Of a stretch of DNA of 64,000 nucleotides, positions 1-9,296 are shown piece by piece. The DNA lies in contig NZ_JAANCN010000002.1 in the NCBI RefSeq assembly GCF_011326735.1, positions 1-64,000 on the forward strand, in the 5' to 3' direction. Every line of letters starts with the position of its first letter. Within the stretch, counting starts at the first letter, position 1. A program made the translations under genes and the position numbers. The stretch comes from Phycicoccus endophyticus (GTDB lineage: Bacteria; Actinomycetota; Actinomycetes; Actinomycetales; Dermatophilaceae). The notes under the pieces are model-generated. The model saw only the letters and a list, made by a program, of their open reading frames with translations, was not told the origin of the DNA and did not search any database.

Positions 1-20
1 GCCGGGCGCCCGCGACGACC

Positions 21-695
21 TCAGAGCGTCGGAGCGCTGCTGGCCGCGTAGAACTGCGAGGACTCCCGGCGCCACAGCAGGTAGATGATGTAGCCGCCGA
101 GCGCGACCTGGATGACGCTCAGGATGCGCGAGACCCCGCCCGTGGGCTGGACCAGGCTGGCGAGGAAGGACAGCACCGAGAAGCCGAACAGCACGGTGGC
201 GACGATCCGCGCCCACGACTTGCCCCGGCCGTTCGCCCAGGCCATGAACAGCCACAGGCCGGCCCCGAGCAGCCCGAGCAGGACCGAGAACGCCGTCGCC
301 ACGGCGACGGTGGTGTCGAGCAGTGCCGGGTCGGCGGTCTGGCCCGAGTCCTCGAGGCTCTGGCGCGCCGCGTCACGCAGCTGGTCTCCCATGAAGAACA
401 CGCTGAGCAGCGAGACCACCGACAGGGCCGCGCCGATCCGCATGAGCAGGACGGCCCGCTCGATCGCCGGCGGCCGGGTGACCGGCCCGGTAGGTGCACC
501 CGCGGCGTACGCCGGTGCGGGCGGCGGTGCGCCGTAGGGGTTCGCCGCCGGGGGCGGTGGCGGCGGGGGCGCCGCAGCGCCGGTGCCCTCGGCCGCAGGG
601 GGCGGCGGGGGCGTCGAGCCGGCGCTGCCGCCGGCCGGCGCGGTGCCGTCGCTCGGGGTCTCCGGCCCGGGGGGCGGCGGGTTCTGGTCGGACAT
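21..695 (-). CDS. Proline-rich four-TM membrane protein
   Basis: A 224-residue protein of unknown function. Residues 1-78 are a low-complexity Pro/Gly/Ala stretch with polyproline runs. About four hydrophobic helices follow, near residues 81-104, 127-154, 161-182 and 190-208. Proline-rich cytoplasmic tail plus small membrane domain is a common actinobacterial layout. The ATG start has a good AGGAGGG ribosome site 7-8 nt upstream. The gene points away from rlmB's start and is separated from rlmB's 3' end by about 170 bp. The function cannot be assigned. Confidence 0.75.
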   Translation of the reverse strand: MSDQNPPPPGPETPSDGTAPAGGSAGSTPPPPPAAEGTGAAAPPPPPPPAANPYGAPPPAPAYAAGAPTGPVTRPPAIERAVLLMRIGAALSVVSLLSVFFMGDQLRDAARQSLEDSGQTADPALLDTTVAVATAFSVLLGLLGAGLWLFMAWANGRGKSWARIVATVLFGFSVLSFLASLVQPTGGVSRILSVIQVALGGYIIYLLWRRESSQFYAASSAPTL

Positions 696-862
696 TGCTC
701 ATCCCTCCTGTGGGCGGGGCGCCGTAGGGACCGGCACCTTCCGCGGCTCGATCCTGGCACACCCCGCTCGGCGGCGCGGCGAGGTCCGGGACGTGCGCGC
801 GCCGGGTGTCCGGGGCCTGCCGCGGTCGGTGCCGCCCGGCGGCAGTGCCCGCGGCGGCGCCC

Positions 863-1831
863 TCAGGGGCGACGGCGGCGGGCGACCTCGTAGAGTGTGA
901 CGCCGGTCGCGATGCCGGCGTTGAGCGACTCCACCGCCGAGCTCATCGGCACCGAGACGATCTGGTCGCACGTCTCGCGGACGAGCCGGGAGAGGCCCTT
1001 GCCCTCGGAGCCGACGACGACGACGAGCGGCTCGGAGGCCAGCTCGAGGTCGGGCAGCTCGACCTCGCCGTCCATGTCGAGGCCGATGACGAAGAAGCCG
1101 GCCGTGCGGAAGTCCTCCAGGGCCCGGGTGAGGTTGGCTGCCTGGGCGACCGGGATGCGCGCTGCGGCGCCCGCGCTCGTCTTCCAGGCGCTCGCGGTCA
1201 TCCCGGCCGAGCGGCGGCTCGGGACGACCACCCCGTGGCCGCCGAACGCGGCGACCGAGCGGACGATGGCGCCGAGGTTGCGCGGGTCGGTGATGCCGTC
1301 GAGCGCCACGAGCAGCGGCACGCCCGGCGCCTGCGGGTCGAGCAGGTCGCGCGGGTGGGCGTACTCGTACGGGGGCACCTGGACCGCCAGCCCCTGGTGC
1401 ACCGCGCCGTCGGTGAGCCGGTCGAGCTCACCGCGGGGCGTCTCCAGGACGGGGATGCCACGCTCGGCGGCGGTCTTGACCGCCTCGCGGACCCGGTCGT
1501 CGGCGTCGATCCGCCCGGCGACGTACATCGTCGTCACCGGGACGTGCGCCCGCAGCGCCTCGATCACGGCGTTGCGCCCGGCGACGACCTCGCTCGAGGG
1601 GGTCTTGCGGCGCGCTCCGGTGGGCCGCCCGCGACCGGTGCCTGCCGGCCCGCCGGGCCGGGTGCCGGCGCCCTTGGCGCCCCGGTGGGCCTTGTGGTGC
1701 GGCCGGTCCTCGGCCTTCGGGGTCGGGCCCTTGCCCTCCAGGCCCTTGCGCCGCTGGCCGCCCGAGCCGGCCGTCGGCCCCTTCTTGCCGCCCTTGCGCA
1801 CCGCTCCCCGGCGCTGGCTGTTGCCGGCCAC
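863..1831 (-). CDS. rlmB: 23S rRNA (guanosine-2'-O-)-methyltransferase RlmB (TrmH/SpoU family)
   Basis: This enzyme 2'-O-methylates a guanosine of 23S rRNA using S-adenosylmethionine. The first ~80 residues are a basic, disordered extension rich in Lys, Gly and Arg. A substrate-binding domain follows, then the SpoU knot domain. All three SpoU motifs are visible: [29 protein letters not shown] and the C-terminal [21 protein letters not shown]. The start is GTG, one base after the cysS stop, so it is co-transcribed with cysS, as in mycobacteria. RlmB is the usual name for this subgroup, but the exact target base is inferred from the family. Confidence 0.93.
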   Translation of the reverse strand: MAGNSQRRGAVRKGGKKGPTAGSGGQRRKGLEGKGPTPKAEDRPHHKAHRGAKGAGTRPGGPAGTGRGRPTGARRKTPSSEVVAGRNAVIEALRAHVPVTTMYVAGRIDADDRVREAVKTAAERGIPVLETPRGELDRLTDGAVHQGLAVQVPPYEYAHPRDLLDPQAPGVPLLVALDGITDPRNLGAIVRSVAAFGGHGVVVPSRRSAGMTASAWKTSAGAAARIPVAQAANLTRALEDFRTAGFFVIGLDMDGEVELPDLELASEPLVVVVGSEGKGLSRLVRETCDQIVSVPMSSAVESLNAGIATGVTLYEVARRRRP

Positions 1832-1832
1832 G

Positions 1833-3266
1833 TCAGTCCCCCTTGCCGCGGGTGATCGTCCAGCGCGCGCCGGCCGCGGTGTCCTCGACCGTCACCCCGG
1901 CCGCGGTGAGCGCGTCCCGGATGGCGTCGGCCGTCTCGTAGTCGCGCGCGGCGCGGGCCTGCGCCCGGGCGGCCACCCGCTCGGCCACGAGGGCGTCGAG
2001 GGCCGCGGTGACGTCGTCGACGTCCGACCCCCCGGTCGACCACGCCGGGTCGAGGGGGTTGACCCCGAGGATGTCGGTCATCGCGACGACCTGCCGCGCG
2101 GTGTCGGCGGCGTCGTCGTGGTCGCCGTCGTCGAGCGCCGTGTTGCCGGCGCGCACCGCCTGGTGGATGACGGCGAGGGCGTCCGAGACACCGAGGTCGT
2201 CGTCCATCGCGGCCCGGAAGTCCTCCGGGAGTGCGGTCCTGGCGTCGGGGACGAGGGTGTCGACCCCGGGCAGGGCGCGGCGCAGGAAGCCCTCGACGCG
2301 CTCGACGGCGGTCGCGGCCTCCTCGATCGAGCCCTCGTGGTACTCGATGGTGCTGCGGTAGTGCGCGGCGGTGAGGTAGTAGCGCACGGCGAGCGGGCGG
2401 TGCTCCTTGACGACCTCCGAGACCCGCAGCGAGTTGCCGAGCGACTTGCTCATCTTCTCGCCGCCCATCGTCACCCAGGCGTTGTGCAGCCAGTAGTTGG
2501 CGAAGCCGAGCCCGGCGGCCCGCGACTGCGCGACCTCGTTCTCGTGGTGCGGGAAACGCAGGTCGACGCCGCCGCCGTGGATGTCGAAGGTGTCGCCGAG
2601 GTACTTGCGGGCCATCGCCGAGCACTCCAGGTGCCAGCCAGGGCGCCCGACGCCCCACGGCGTCGGCCAGGACGCCGTCTCCGGCTCGTCCGGCTTGTGC
2701 CCCTTCCACAGCGCGAAGTCGCGCGGGTCGCGCTTGCCGCGCGGGTCGGCATCCTCGGCCTCGGCCATGTCCTCGAGGCTCTGGCGGGTCAGCTCGCCGT
2801 AGCTCGGCCAGCTGCGCACGTCGAAGTAGACGTCGCCGGAGGCGTCGGCCGCGGCGTAGGCGTGCCCCTTCTCGACGAGGGTCTCCATGAGGCCGACCAT
2901 CTCCGGGACGTGCCCGGTGGCCCGTGGCTCGTAGGTGGGGGGCAGCACCCCGAGCGACTCCAGCGCGTCGGCGGTCTCGAGCTCGTTGCGGTAGCTGAGG
3001 GCGTACCAGGGCTCGCCGTCGGCGGCGGAGCGGGCGAGGATCTTGTCGTCGATGTCGGTGACGTTGCGGATGAGGGTGACGTCGTAGCCGTGCCCGCGCT
3101 CCAGCCAGCGGCGGAGGACGTCGAAGGCCACGGCGAAGCGGACGTGCCCGATGTGCGGCGGCGCCTGGGTCGTGAGCCCGCAGATGTAGATCCCCGCCTT
3201 GCCGGGCACGACGGGGACGAAGTCACGCAGCTCGCGCGTGAGGGAGTCGAACAGCCTGAGGGTCAC
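1833..3266 (-). CDS. cysS: Cysteinyl-tRNA synthetase
   Basis: A class I aminoacyl-tRNA synthetase of 477 residues that charges tRNA-Cys in the cytoplasm. The HIGH motif is H38-I-G-H41, C29 is the first zinc ligand, HLEC and HHENE supply the others, and KMSKS is intact in [11 protein letters not shown]. The closely related MshC has a different signature and is ~60 residues shorter, so this is CysS. The GTG start is supported by a TAGCCT -10 hexamer ending 7 nt upstream. The upstream intergenic space holds one copy of the 134-bp repeat. Confidence 0.96.
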   Translation of the reverse strand: MTLRLFDSLTRELRDFVPVVPGKAGIYICGLTTQAPPHIGHVRFAVAFDVLRRWLERGHGYDVTLIRNVTDIDDKILARSAADGEPWYALSYRNELETADALESLGVLPPTYEPRATGHVPEMVGLMETLVEKGHAYAAADASGDVYFDVRSWPSYGELTRQSLEDMAEAEDADPRGKRDPRDFALWKGHKPDEPETASWPTPWGVGRPGWHLECSAMARKYLGDTFDIHGGGVDLRFPHHENEVAQSRAAGLGFANYWLHNAWVTMGGEKMSKSLGNSLRVSEVVKEHRPLAVRYYLTAAHYRSTIEYHEGSIEEAATAVERVEGFLRRALPGVDTLVPDARTALPEDFRAAMDDDLGVSDALAVIHQAVRAGNTALDDGDHDDAADTARQVVAMTDILGVNPLDPAWSTGGSDVDDVTAALDALVAERVAARAQARAARDYETADAIRDALTAAGVTVEDTAAGARWTITRGKGD

Positions 3267-3273
3267 TTGCCAC

Positions 3274-3279
3274 AGGCTA
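3274..3279 (-). promoter_or_regulatory. -10 hexamer of cysS, leaderless type
   Basis: TAGCCT on the minus strand ends 7 nt before the GTG of cysS. Transcription would begin at or next to the start codon. No clear -35 element is visible. Confidence 0.55.
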
Positions 3280-3323
3280 CCTGCGGCCCGCCGCCGCCCT
3301 CGACCCCGCGCCCCGCCCCCACC

Positions 3324-3463
3324 CCGCCGGAAGACCTCTCCGGGTGATGTCGATGTCGCTCGGCACTGGCGACCTCGTCGGACCCTGCTGCCATGGCGGC
3401 AGGGTCCGACGAGGCGAGCATGGTCCAGCGGGCTCGCCAGGAGCGGGAGAGGTCTTCCGGCGG
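3324..3463. repeat. 134-bp intergenic repeat with inverted ends, copy 1
   Basis: The 15-bp ends CCGGAAGACCTCTCC (3327-3341) and GGAGAGGTCTTCCGG (3446-3460) are perfect inverted repeats, exactly 134 bp end to end; pairing extends 3 bp outward in this copy. Inside is a second hairpin with 15-bp perfect arms (CTCGTCGGACCCTGC and its complement) around a CCATGG centre. It starts 16 bp after the stop of the minus-strand metallo-hydrolase gene. A second copy of the same length lies at 14221-14354. It could be a transcribed structured RNA or terminator, or a non-autonomous mobile repeat. Confidence 0.85.
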
Positions 3464-3476
3464 CCGTCCGTGGCGC

Positions 3477-4148
3477 TCAGTGGCCTCGGTCGATCCACTC
3501 CTGCAGATGCGGCGCCTCGGCCCCGATGGTCGTCGGGTCGCCGTGCCCGGTCAGCACGACCGTCTCCGGCGGCAGGTCGAGCAGCCGCGTGCGGATGGAC
3601 GCGATGATCGTCGGGAAGTCGCTGTAGGAGCGCCCCGTCGCCCCGGGCCCGCCCTGGAAGAGCGTGTCGCCGCTGAAGACCACCCCGAGCGCCGGCGCGT
3701 AGAGGCAACAGGCCCCGGGGGCGTGACCCGGGGTGTGCAGCACCCTCAGGTCGACGTCGCCCACGGTGAGCACCTGCCCGTCGGTGAGCTCCCCGCCGGG
3801 CGCGGCGTCCTGGCTCATGTCCCAGAGCACGCGGTCCTGCGGGTGCAGCCACGACGTGGCCCCCGTCTCGGCGACGAGGTCGGCGACGGCGTTGACGTGG
3901 TCGTTGTGCCCGTGGGTGCACACGACACCGACGACCCGGCGCGAGCCGACGACCTCGAGGATGGCCCGTGCGTCGTGCGCGGCGTCCACGACGAGGCACG
4001 CGGCGTCGTCACCGACGACCCAGACGTTGTTCTCCACCTCCCACGACCCGCCGTCGAGCTCGAAGACCCCGGAGGTCACGACCCGCTCGACCCGCACGCC
4101 GCCGGGCGAGGTGGGCACCGGCGCCCCGACGTCCGCCGTGGGCGTCAT
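3477..4148 (-). CDS. MBL-fold metallo-hydrolase, partner of mycothiol formaldehyde dehydrogenase
   Basis: A 223-residue metallo-beta-lactamase-fold hydrolase. The metal-binding signature H79-G-H81-N-D83-H84 is intact, and HTPGH and GHGD supply later ligands. Its ATG overlaps the stop of the upstream dehydrogenase gene by 4 bp, so the two are translationally coupled. Mycobacteria carry the same pair (next to mscR). The hydrolase is thought to act on the formyl- or thioester-type mycothiol product, as glyoxalase II does on glutathione thioesters; that substrate is inference from context. Start choice rests on the ATGA overlap. Confidence 0.88.
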   Translation of the reverse strand: MTPTADVGAPVPTSPGGVRVERVVTSGVFELDGGSWEVENNVWVVGDDAACLVVDAAHDARAILEVVGSRRVVGVVCTHGHNDHVNAVADLVAETGATSWLHPQDRVLWDMSQDAAPGGELTDGQVLTVGDVDLRVLHTPGHAPGACCLYAPALGVVFSGDTLFQGGPGATGRSYSDFPTIIASIRTRLLDLPPETVVLTGHGDPTTIGAEAPHLQEWIDRGH

Positions 4149-5242
4149 GCCGGGTCCCCGGCCAGCACGACGACCGAGCGCAGGACCTCGCCGCGGTGTA
4201 TCTTCTCGAAGGCTGCGTCGACGTCGCCGATGCCGATGCGCTCGCTGACGAAGGCGTCGAGGTCGAAGCGTCCCTGCCGGTAGAGGTCGACGAGCATCGG
4301 GAAGTCGCGCGAGGGCAGGCAGTCTCCGTACCAGGAGGACTTCAGCGCCCCGCCCCGCCCGAAGATGTCGATCATCGGCAGGGTCACCTCCTTCTCCGGC
4401 GTCGGCACCCCGACGAGGACGACCGTGCCGGCGAGGTCGCGCGCGTAGAAGGCCTGCTCGTACGTCTCGGGACGGCCCACGGCCTCGACGACGACGTCGG
4501 CGCCGAACCCCCCGGTGAGCGAGCGCACCGCCTCCACCGGGTCCTCGGCCGAGGCGTCGACGGTGTGCGTCGCACCGAATCGGCGTGCGGCCTCGAGCTT
4601 GCGGGCGTCGAGGTCGACGGCGATGACCGTGGTCGCGCCCGCGATCGACGCGCCGGCGATGGCCGCGTTGCCGACCCCTCCGCATCCGATGACCGCCACC
4701 GAGTCACCCCGCGTGACGCCGCCGGTGTTGACCGCGGCGCCGAAGCCGGCCATGACGCCGCAGCCGAGCAGCCCGACCGCGGCCGCGTCCGCCTCCTCGA
4801 CCTTGGTGCACTGCCCGGCGGCTACGAGCGTCTTCTCGACGAACGCGCCGATGCCGAGGGCCGGCGTCAGCTCGGTGCCGTCGGTGAGGGTCATCTTCTG
4901 GGTCGCGTTGTGGGTGGCGAAGCAGTACCAGGGCTCGCCCTTGCGGCACGCGCGGCACTCCCCGCAGACGGCGCGCCAGTTGAGGATGACGAAGTCGCCC
5001 GGTTGCACCTCGGTGACGCCCTCGCCGACGGCCTCGACGCGCCCGGCGGCCTCGTGCCCGAGCAGGAACGGGAAGTCGTCGTTGATGCCGCCCTCGCGGT
5101 AGTGCAGGTCGGTGTGGCAGACGCCGCACGCCTCCACGGCGACGACGGCCTCCCCGGGGCCGGGGTCCGGCACGACGATGTCGACGAGCTCGACGGGCGC
5201 TCCCTTGGTGCGGGCGATGACACCCTGGACGGTCTGCGGCAC
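4145..5242 (-). CDS. S-(hydroxymethyl)mycothiol dehydrogenase (mycothiol-dependent formaldehyde dehydrogenase)
   Basis: A class III-like zinc alcohol dehydrogenase of 365 residues that oxidises the formaldehyde-mycothiol adduct with NAD+. Catalytic zinc ligands C42 and H63 are present. The structural zinc lobe has C93, C96, C99 and C107. The Rossmann motif is [13 protein letters not shown]. The GTG start lies 5 nt after a strong GAGGAGG site; the longer upstream reading frame has no ribosome site. A TAGCGT -10 lies about 37 nt further up. Mycothiol genes mshA and mshD elsewhere in the window fit this cofactor. Exact substrate is assigned by family resemblance. Confidence 0.88.
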   Translation of the reverse strand: MPQTVQGVIARTKGAPVELVDIVVPDPGPGEAVVAVEACGVCHTDLHYREGGINDDFPFLLGHEAAGRVEAVGEGVTEVQPGDFVILNWRAVCGECRACRKGEPWYCFATHNATQKMTLTDGTELTPALGIGAFVEKTLVAAGQCTKVEEADAAAVGLLGCGVMAGFGAAVNTGGVTRGDSVAVIGCGGVGNAAIAGASIAGATTVIAVDLDARKLEAARRFGATHTVDASAEDPVEAVRSLTGGFGADVVVEAVGRPETYEQAFYARDLAGTVVLVGVPTPEKEVTLPMIDIFGRGGALKSSWYGDCLPSRDFPMLVDLYRQGRFDLDAFVSERIGIGDVDAAFEKIHRGEVLRSVVVLAGDPA

Positions 5243-5381
5243 GGTTCCTCCTCGGTGAAGCGACGCTGCTCCTGTCACGCTAGCCCGGCGCCGGCCGGGG
5301 ACGGCAGCGGCCCGGGCCCGTTCCGGCGCAGCACCGGCGAACTCCCGCGTCCGGGAGCCTTTCCGGCGGGGAAAGCGGACG

Positions 5382-5387
5382 TATCCT
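5382..5387 (+). promoter_or_regulatory. -10 hexamer of the 5394 regulator, leaderless type
   Basis: TATCCT ends 6 nt before the GTG at 5394, so the transcript would start at the initiation codon. Confidence 0.55.
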
Positions 5388-5393
5388 GCGCGT

Positions 5394-5717
5394 GTGCCCC
5401 ATCCCGTGTTCGACGAGGTGATCCACGAGCCGCACCGGCTGCGGATCTGCGCCTTCCTCGTGCCCACGGCCGGGCGCGACTTCGGGGAGGTGCGCGAGGC
5501 GATGGAGCTGTCGGACTCCGCGCTGTCCAAGCACCTCAAGGCGCTGAGTGCGCGCGGCTACACCCGGCTGGAGCGTGCGGCTCGCGGCGGACGCCAGGTG
5601 ACGACCGTCATCCTCACCCCCGCTGGGCGGGACGCGCTGTGCGGTCACGTCGCCGAGCTGCAGCGGATGGCCCGGATCGTCGGGGCGGACCGTCGGGTCA
5701 CCTCGGCCCGGCGCTGA
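5394..5717 (+). CDS. Small winged-helix transcriptional regulator (HTH_34/MarR-like)
   Basis: A 107-residue single-domain winged-helix DNA-binding protein. The helix-turn-helix lies around residues 22-60, with [19 protein letters not shown] as turn and recognition helix. A basic wing follows ([17 protein letters not shown]). Such proteins resemble the PF13601 group and lack an effector domain. It is divergent from the formaldehyde dehydrogenase operon with ~150 bp between, so it may regulate that operon; that is inference. The GTG start is supported by the -10 just upstream. It is followed directly by the 52-bp tandem repeat array. Confidence 0.85.
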   Translation: MPHPVFDEVIHEPHRLRICAFLVPTAGRDFGEVREAMELSDSALSKHLKALSARGYTRLERAARGGRQVTTVILTPAGRDALCGHVAELQRMARIVGADRRVTSARR

Positions 5718-5739
5718 CGGCGGCCCGGCGTCCCCGAAT

Positions 5740-5961
5740 CGACCAATAGGTCACGTCACGCACGCGACGGGGCCGGCCCGCGTACCTGAAGTGACCTATT
5801 GGTCGAATCACGCACGGGACGTGGCCGGCCCGCGTCCCTGAAGTGACCTATTGGTCGAATCACGCACGCGACGGGGCCGGCCCGCGTACCTGAAGTGACC
5901 TATTGGTCGAATCACGCACGCGACGGGGCCGGCCCGCGTCCCTGAAGTGACCTATTGGTCG
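5740..5961. repeat. 52-bp tandem repeat array, four units, with an inverted leading half-site
   Basis: The motif GTGACCTATTGGTCG recurs at 5791, 5843, 5895 and 5947, a strict 52-bp period. Between motifs the unit is nearly constant and contains a GGCCGGCC palindrome; units alternate in single bases (GCGTACC/GCGTCCC, ACGCGACGG/ACGGGACGT). The array begins with the exact inverse of the motif at 5740-5754. It fills the convergent gap between the regulator gene and ispF. No coding frame is supported. Confidence 0.95.
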
Positions 5962-6029
5962 AATCAGACACGGGGCGGTTCAGGGGGGCGGGGAGATGGA
6001 GAAGGGGGAAAGGACTCGGTGGTGGCGGT

Positions 6030-6515
6030 CTAGGTGGGGATGACGAGGGCGGTCGCGATGGCGGCCAGGCCTTCGCCGCGCCCGGTGAGCCCGAGCCCGT
6101 CGCTCGTCGTGCCGCTCACCGACACCGGCGCACCGACCGCGGCCGCCAGCACCGCCTCCGCCTCGGCCCGCCGCGTCCCGATCTTCGGGCGCACCCCGAC
6201 GACCTGAACCGCGACGTTGCCGACGTCGAACCCGGCCGCACGGACCCGGCGCGCCGCCTCGGCGAGCAGGGTGCACCCCGAGGCGCCGGCCCACTCGGGT
6301 CGCCCGGTGCCGAAGTGCGCCCCCAGGTCGCCGATGCCGGCGGCCGAGAACAGGGCGTCACACGCCGCGTGCGCGGCGACATCGGCGTCCGAGTGCCCCT
6401 CGAGCCCACGCTCCCCCGGCCACAGCAGCCCGGCCACCCACAGCTGACGGGAGGAGCCCTCGGCCGCGACGGCGTGGACGTCGACACCGACGCCGACGCG
6501 GGGCATCTCGCTCAC
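6030..6515 (-). CDS. ispF: 2-C-methyl-D-erythritol 2,4-cyclodiphosphate synthase
   Basis: A 161-residue enzyme of the non-mevalonate isoprenoid pathway. It converts CDP-methylerythritol 2-phosphate to the cyclodiphosphate with release of CMP. The zinc ligands D12 and H14 (GVDVH) are present, and the [16 protein letters not shown] segment supplies the third and the substrate loop. Length matches the family. The start overlaps the ispD stop by 4 bp, giving the common ispD-ispF couple. Confidence 0.96.
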   Translation of the reverse strand: MSEMPRVGVGVDVHAVAAEGSSRQLWVAGLLWPGERGLEGHSDADVAAHAACDALFSAAGIGDLGAHFGTGRPEWAGASGCTLLAEAARRVRAAGFDVGNVAVQVVGVRPKIGTRRAEAEAVLAAAVGAPVSVSGTTSDGLGLTGRGEGLAAIATALVIPT

Positions 6516-7276
6516 GGCGACGATGTTAGGCCCGCGGACCGGCCGGACGTCGCACCCGGCGACCCGCCTCCCAGGGCGCGCGGGCCGCCCGCGAGCCGCT
6601 CGGCCCGCTCGAGGTCCTCCGGCGTGGTCACCTTGAAGCCCATCGGGTCGCCGTCGACGACGACCACCCGGTGCCCGGTGCGCTCGACGAGCGCGGCGTC
6701 GTCAGTCGCCACCATCCCCGAGGCGTGCGCGGCGAGCAGCACCTCGCGCGGGAAGCCCTGCGGCGTCTGCACCGCCCGCAGCGTCGTGCGCTCGGGCGTG
6801 CCGGTGACGACGCCGTCGGCGTCGACGGTCTTGACGGTGTCGACGACCGCGAGCCCCGGCACCACCCCGTCGGCGCCGGCGCGCACGGCAGCCACGACCC
6901 GCTCGAAGACGGCGACCGGGGTGAGGCAGCGCGCGGCGTCGTGGACGAGGACGACGTCGCACCCCGGGTCGAGCGCGGCCAGCCCGGCGGCGACCGACTC
7001 GGTGCGCTCGGCCCCTCCGGCGACGACGTGCGCACCGACCGGCAGCGACACCGCGGACCACGGCGGCAGCGAGGGGTCGGCGAGCGCCTCGGGCACCACG
7101 ACGACGAGCGAGCGCAGCCCGGGGAGGGCGGCGACGGTCTCCAGCGCCCAGGCCAGCATCGGTCGGCCGGCGAGCGGCACGAACGCCTTGGGGAGCGAGG
7201 CCCCGAGCCGGGACCCGGAGCCGGCCGCGACGACGACGACGCCCACGCCGCTGCGGGCGGCGTGGGCGTCGGTCAC
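6512..7276 (-). CDS. ispD: 2-C-methyl-D-erythritol 4-phosphate cytidylyltransferase
   Basis: A 254-residue nucleotidyltransferase making CDP-methylerythritol from MEP and CTP. The N-terminal CTP-binding loop [14 protein letters not shown] is clear, and [10 protein letters not shown] and TPQGF are conserved family motifs. The GTG start gives a short leader before the beta strand [10 protein letters not shown]. It lies 35 bp downstream of carD on the same strand, so carD-ispD-ispF are probably one operon, as in mycobacteria. Confidence 0.95.
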   Translation of the reverse strand: MTDAHAARSGVGVVVVAAGSGSRLGASLPKAFVPLAGRPMLAWALETVAALPGLRSLVVVVPEALADPSLPPWSAVSLPVGAHVVAGGAERTESVAAGLAALDPGCDVVLVHDAARCLTPVAVFERVVAAVRAGADGVVPGLAVVDTVKTVDADGVVTGTPERTTLRAVQTPQGFPREVLLAAHASGMVATDDAALVERTGHRVVVVDGDPMGFKVTTPEDLERAERLAGGPRALGGGSPGATSGRSAGLTSSP

Positions 7277-7311
7277 GTCAGTGCGGGCAGGTCGCGGGGC
7301 GACCGCCGGGC

Positions 7312-7794
7312 TCAGGAGGCGAGGACCTCGTCGAGGATGGACTCGGCCTTGTCCTCGTCGGTCTTCTCGGCGAGCGCGAGCTCGGAGACGAGAATCTGCC
7401 GGGCCTTGGCCAGCATCCGCTTCTCGCCGGCGGACAGGCCACGGTCCTTGTCGCGGCGCCAGAGGTCGCGCACGACCTCGGCCACCTTGATGACGTCGCC
7501 GGAGGCGAGCTTCTCGAGGTTGGCCTTGAACCGGCGCGACCAGTTCGTCGGCTCCTCGGCGTAGGGGGTCCGCAGCACCTCGAAGACCTTGTCGAGGCCC
7601 GCCTTGTCGACGACGTCACGCACACCGACGAGGTCACAGTTCTCGGCAGGGACCTCGATGACCAGGTCACCCTGCGCGACCATGAGCTTGAGGTAGAGCT
7701 TCTCCTCTCCGCGGATCGTGCGGGTGTTGATCTCCTCGATCCGTGCGGCCCCGTGATGCGGGTACACGACCGTTTCGCCGACCTTGAAAACCAT
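7312..7794 (-). CDS. carD: CarD-family RNA polymerase-binding transcription factor
   Basis: A 160-residue regulator that binds the RNA polymerase beta subunit and stabilises open complexes at rRNA and other promoters. The N-terminal RNAP-interaction domain begins [15 protein letters not shown] (residues 1-60); the helical DNA-binding domain follows and includes [17 protein letters not shown]. The ATG has a strong AAAGGGGA site. A longer in-frame extension upstream is not family-like and overlaps the promoter. The carD/ispD/ispF order with a divergent lipoprotein matches Mycobacterium tuberculosis Rv3583c-Rv3584. Confidence 0.96.
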   Translation of the reverse strand: MVFKVGETVVYPHHGAARIEEINTRTIRGEEKLYLKLMVAQGDLVIEVPAENCDLVGVRDVVDKAGLDKVFEVLRTPYAEEPTNWSRRFKANLEKLASGDVIKVAEVVRDLWRRDKDRGLSAGEKRMLAKARQILVSELALAEKTDEDKAESILDEVLAS

Positions 7795-7821
7795 GTGTTG
7801 TTGTCCCCTTTCGCGACGTCC

Positions 7822-7827
7822 AGGGTA
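7822..7827 (-). promoter_or_regulatory. Probable -10 of carD
   Basis: TACCCT on the minus strand lies 27 nt before the carD ATG, giving a short leader that includes the AAAGGGGA ribosome site. No convincing -35 hexamer at normal spacing. Confidence 0.4.
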
Positions 7828-8058
7828 CCACGACACGCCGACGTCGCCCAATGGAGCGGACGAGCATCTGTGCAGGTCAGGGGCCTGAAACGACCGTCCA
7901 CACCGAAAAATCGGGGCTTGACAGAACCCCCTTGCGCGTGCTGCACGCGCGCGCCCGGACGCGCCCACGGGAGCCCGCGTGCACCCCCGGACGAGCCCCC
8001 GCGCGACCCGCGCGGACCACCTCCCGCCCGCGCCCGACGACGGCCGCTCGGACCCCGC

Positions 8059-8064
8059 TATCCT
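8059..8064 (+). promoter_or_regulatory. -10 hexamer of the lpqE-like gene, leaderless type
   Basis: TATCCT ends 7 nt before the GTG at 8072. It fixes that start over the longer open frame beginning near 7979. Confidence 0.55.
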
Positions 8065-8071
8065 GTGCGGC

Positions 8072-8566
8072 GTGACGAAGCGCGCCGCCTCAGCCCTCCG
8101 GTTCGCCGGGATCGCCACCGCCGCCCTCCTGGCCGCCGGCTGCGGTGTCTTCTCGCCGGCCCAGACCGACTACAGCTACATCCCCGCCGACGGGGTCGAC
8201 CTGACCATCCCGGGGCTGGACCTGCGCAACATCGCCGTAGTCACCGACGGCGAGGGTGAGCCCGGCGTCCTCGTCGGGCAGGCGGTCAACGACTCCGGCG
8301 ACGCCGTCGAGGTCGCGTTCGGCCTCGAGGGGACGACGGGCGCCACGACGTCGGTGCCGGCCTACTCCGGCGAGGCGCTCTCCAGCCCCACCTCGACCGT
8401 CGACCTCGGCGCCGTGCCCGCCGCTCCCGGCAGCCTCGTCGAGCTGACCGTGCAGACCCGCGAGGCCGGGCAGAACGTCGTCAGCGTCCCCGTGCTCGCC
8501 GCGGAGGGCTACTACGCCGGGCTCGCCCCGAGCGCCAGCGCGAGCCCCACCCCGACCGCCGGCTGA
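8072..8566 (+). CDS. LpqE-like lipoprotein
   Basis: A 164-residue exported lipoprotein. Basic N-terminus, hydrophobic core and lipobox LLAAG-C24 are clear. The mature part is a single beta-rich domain (residues ~40-145) followed by a short Ala/Ser/Pro tail. Position divergent to carD is exactly that of lpqE in mycobacteria, and length and layout agree, so the LpqE-like name rests on synteny and architecture. Biochemical function is unknown; copper-chaperone-like lipoproteins of similar size exist, but I do not see a His/Met copper site. Confidence 0.8.
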   Translation: MTKRAASALRFAGIATAALLAAGCGVFSPAQTDYSYIPADGVDLTIPGLDLRNIAVVTDGEGEPGVLVGQAVNDSGDAVEVAFGLEGTTGATTSVPAYSGEALSSPTSTVDLGAVPAAPGSLVELTVQTREAGQNVVSVPVLAAEGYYAGLAPSASASPTPTAG

Positions 8567-8615
8567 CCGCCCGACCGGTTGACCGCCGAGGGCCGGCCGA
8601 CCGGCCGCCGGCGGC

Positions 8616-9296
8616 TCACGCCTCGAACTTGTACCCGAGCCCACGCACCGTGACGATGTGCGTCGGCGCCCCCGGGTCCTGCTCCACCTTGGCCCGCAGA
8701 CGCTTGATGTGGACGTCGAGGGTCTTGGTGTCCCCGACGTAGTCGCTCCCCCACACCCGGTCGATGAGCTGGCCGCGGGTGAGCACCCGGCCGGCGTTGC
8801 GCAGCAACAGCTCGAGCAGCTCGAACTCCTTCAGCGGCAGCGACTGCTGCTGCCCCTGGACGGTGACGACGTGCCGCTCGACGTCCATCCGCACCGGCCC
8901 GGCCTCCAGGGTCGTCGGCACGAGCTCCTCCGGCTCCGCGCCCCGCCGCAGCACGGCCTTGACCCGGGCGAGCAGCTCGCGCGAGGAGTACGGCTTGGTC
9001 ACGTAGTCGTCGGCGCCGAGCTCGAGCCCCACGACCTTGTCGATCTCGCTGTCCTTGGCGGTGAGCATGATGACCGGCACGTTGGAGCGCTGGCGCAGCG
9101 CACGGCAGACGTCCACCCCGGACAGGCCCGGGAGCATGAGGTCGAGCAGCACGAGATCGGCTCCCGCGGCGTCGAACTCGGTGAGCGCGTCGTTGCCGTT
9201 GTCGGCCACGGACACCTCGTAGCCCTCCTTGCTCAGCAGGTAGGACAGCGGGTCCGAGAACGACTCCTCGTCCTCGACGATCAGGATGCGCGTCAT
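8616..9296 (-). CDS. regX3: Phosphate-responsive response regulator RegX3
   Basis: An OmpR/PhoB-type response regulator of 226 residues. The receiver domain has D8/D9, phospho-acceptor D52 and K101. The C-terminal winged helix (residues ~130-225) ends with the usual TVRGLGYKFE. Gene order with senX3 overlapping and phoU divergent identifies it as the actinobacterial phosphate regulator (RegX3/PhoP type). It would bind the GTTCACC repeats found between senX3 and phoU and upstream of pstS. The start is fixed by MTRILIVEDE and a 4-bp overlap with senX3. Confidence 0.93.
   Translation of the reverse strand: MTRILIVEDEESFSDPLSYLLSKEGYEVSVADNGNDALTEFDAAGADLVLLDLMLPGLSGVDVCRALRQRSNVPVIMLTAKDSEIDKVVGLELGADDYVTKPYSSRELLARVKAVLRRGAEPEELVPTTLEAGPVRMDVERHVVTVQGQQQSLPLKEFELLELLLRNAGRVLTRGQLIDRVWGSDYVGDTKTLDVHIKRLRAKVEQDPGAPTHIVTVRGLGYKFEA

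Noticed and set aside
897-3347. 816-codon plus-strand open frame over rlmB and cysS, and similar giants at 26895-29420 and 56028-58271
   Set aside because: They are antisense to genes with intact conserved motifs, have no ribosome site and show the Arg/Gly/Val-rich composition of high-GC shadow frames.
5740-5961. 52-bp repeats as a CRISPR array
   Set aside because: The whole unit is repeated, including the part between motifs, so there are no unique spacers, and no cas1/cas2 genes are present.
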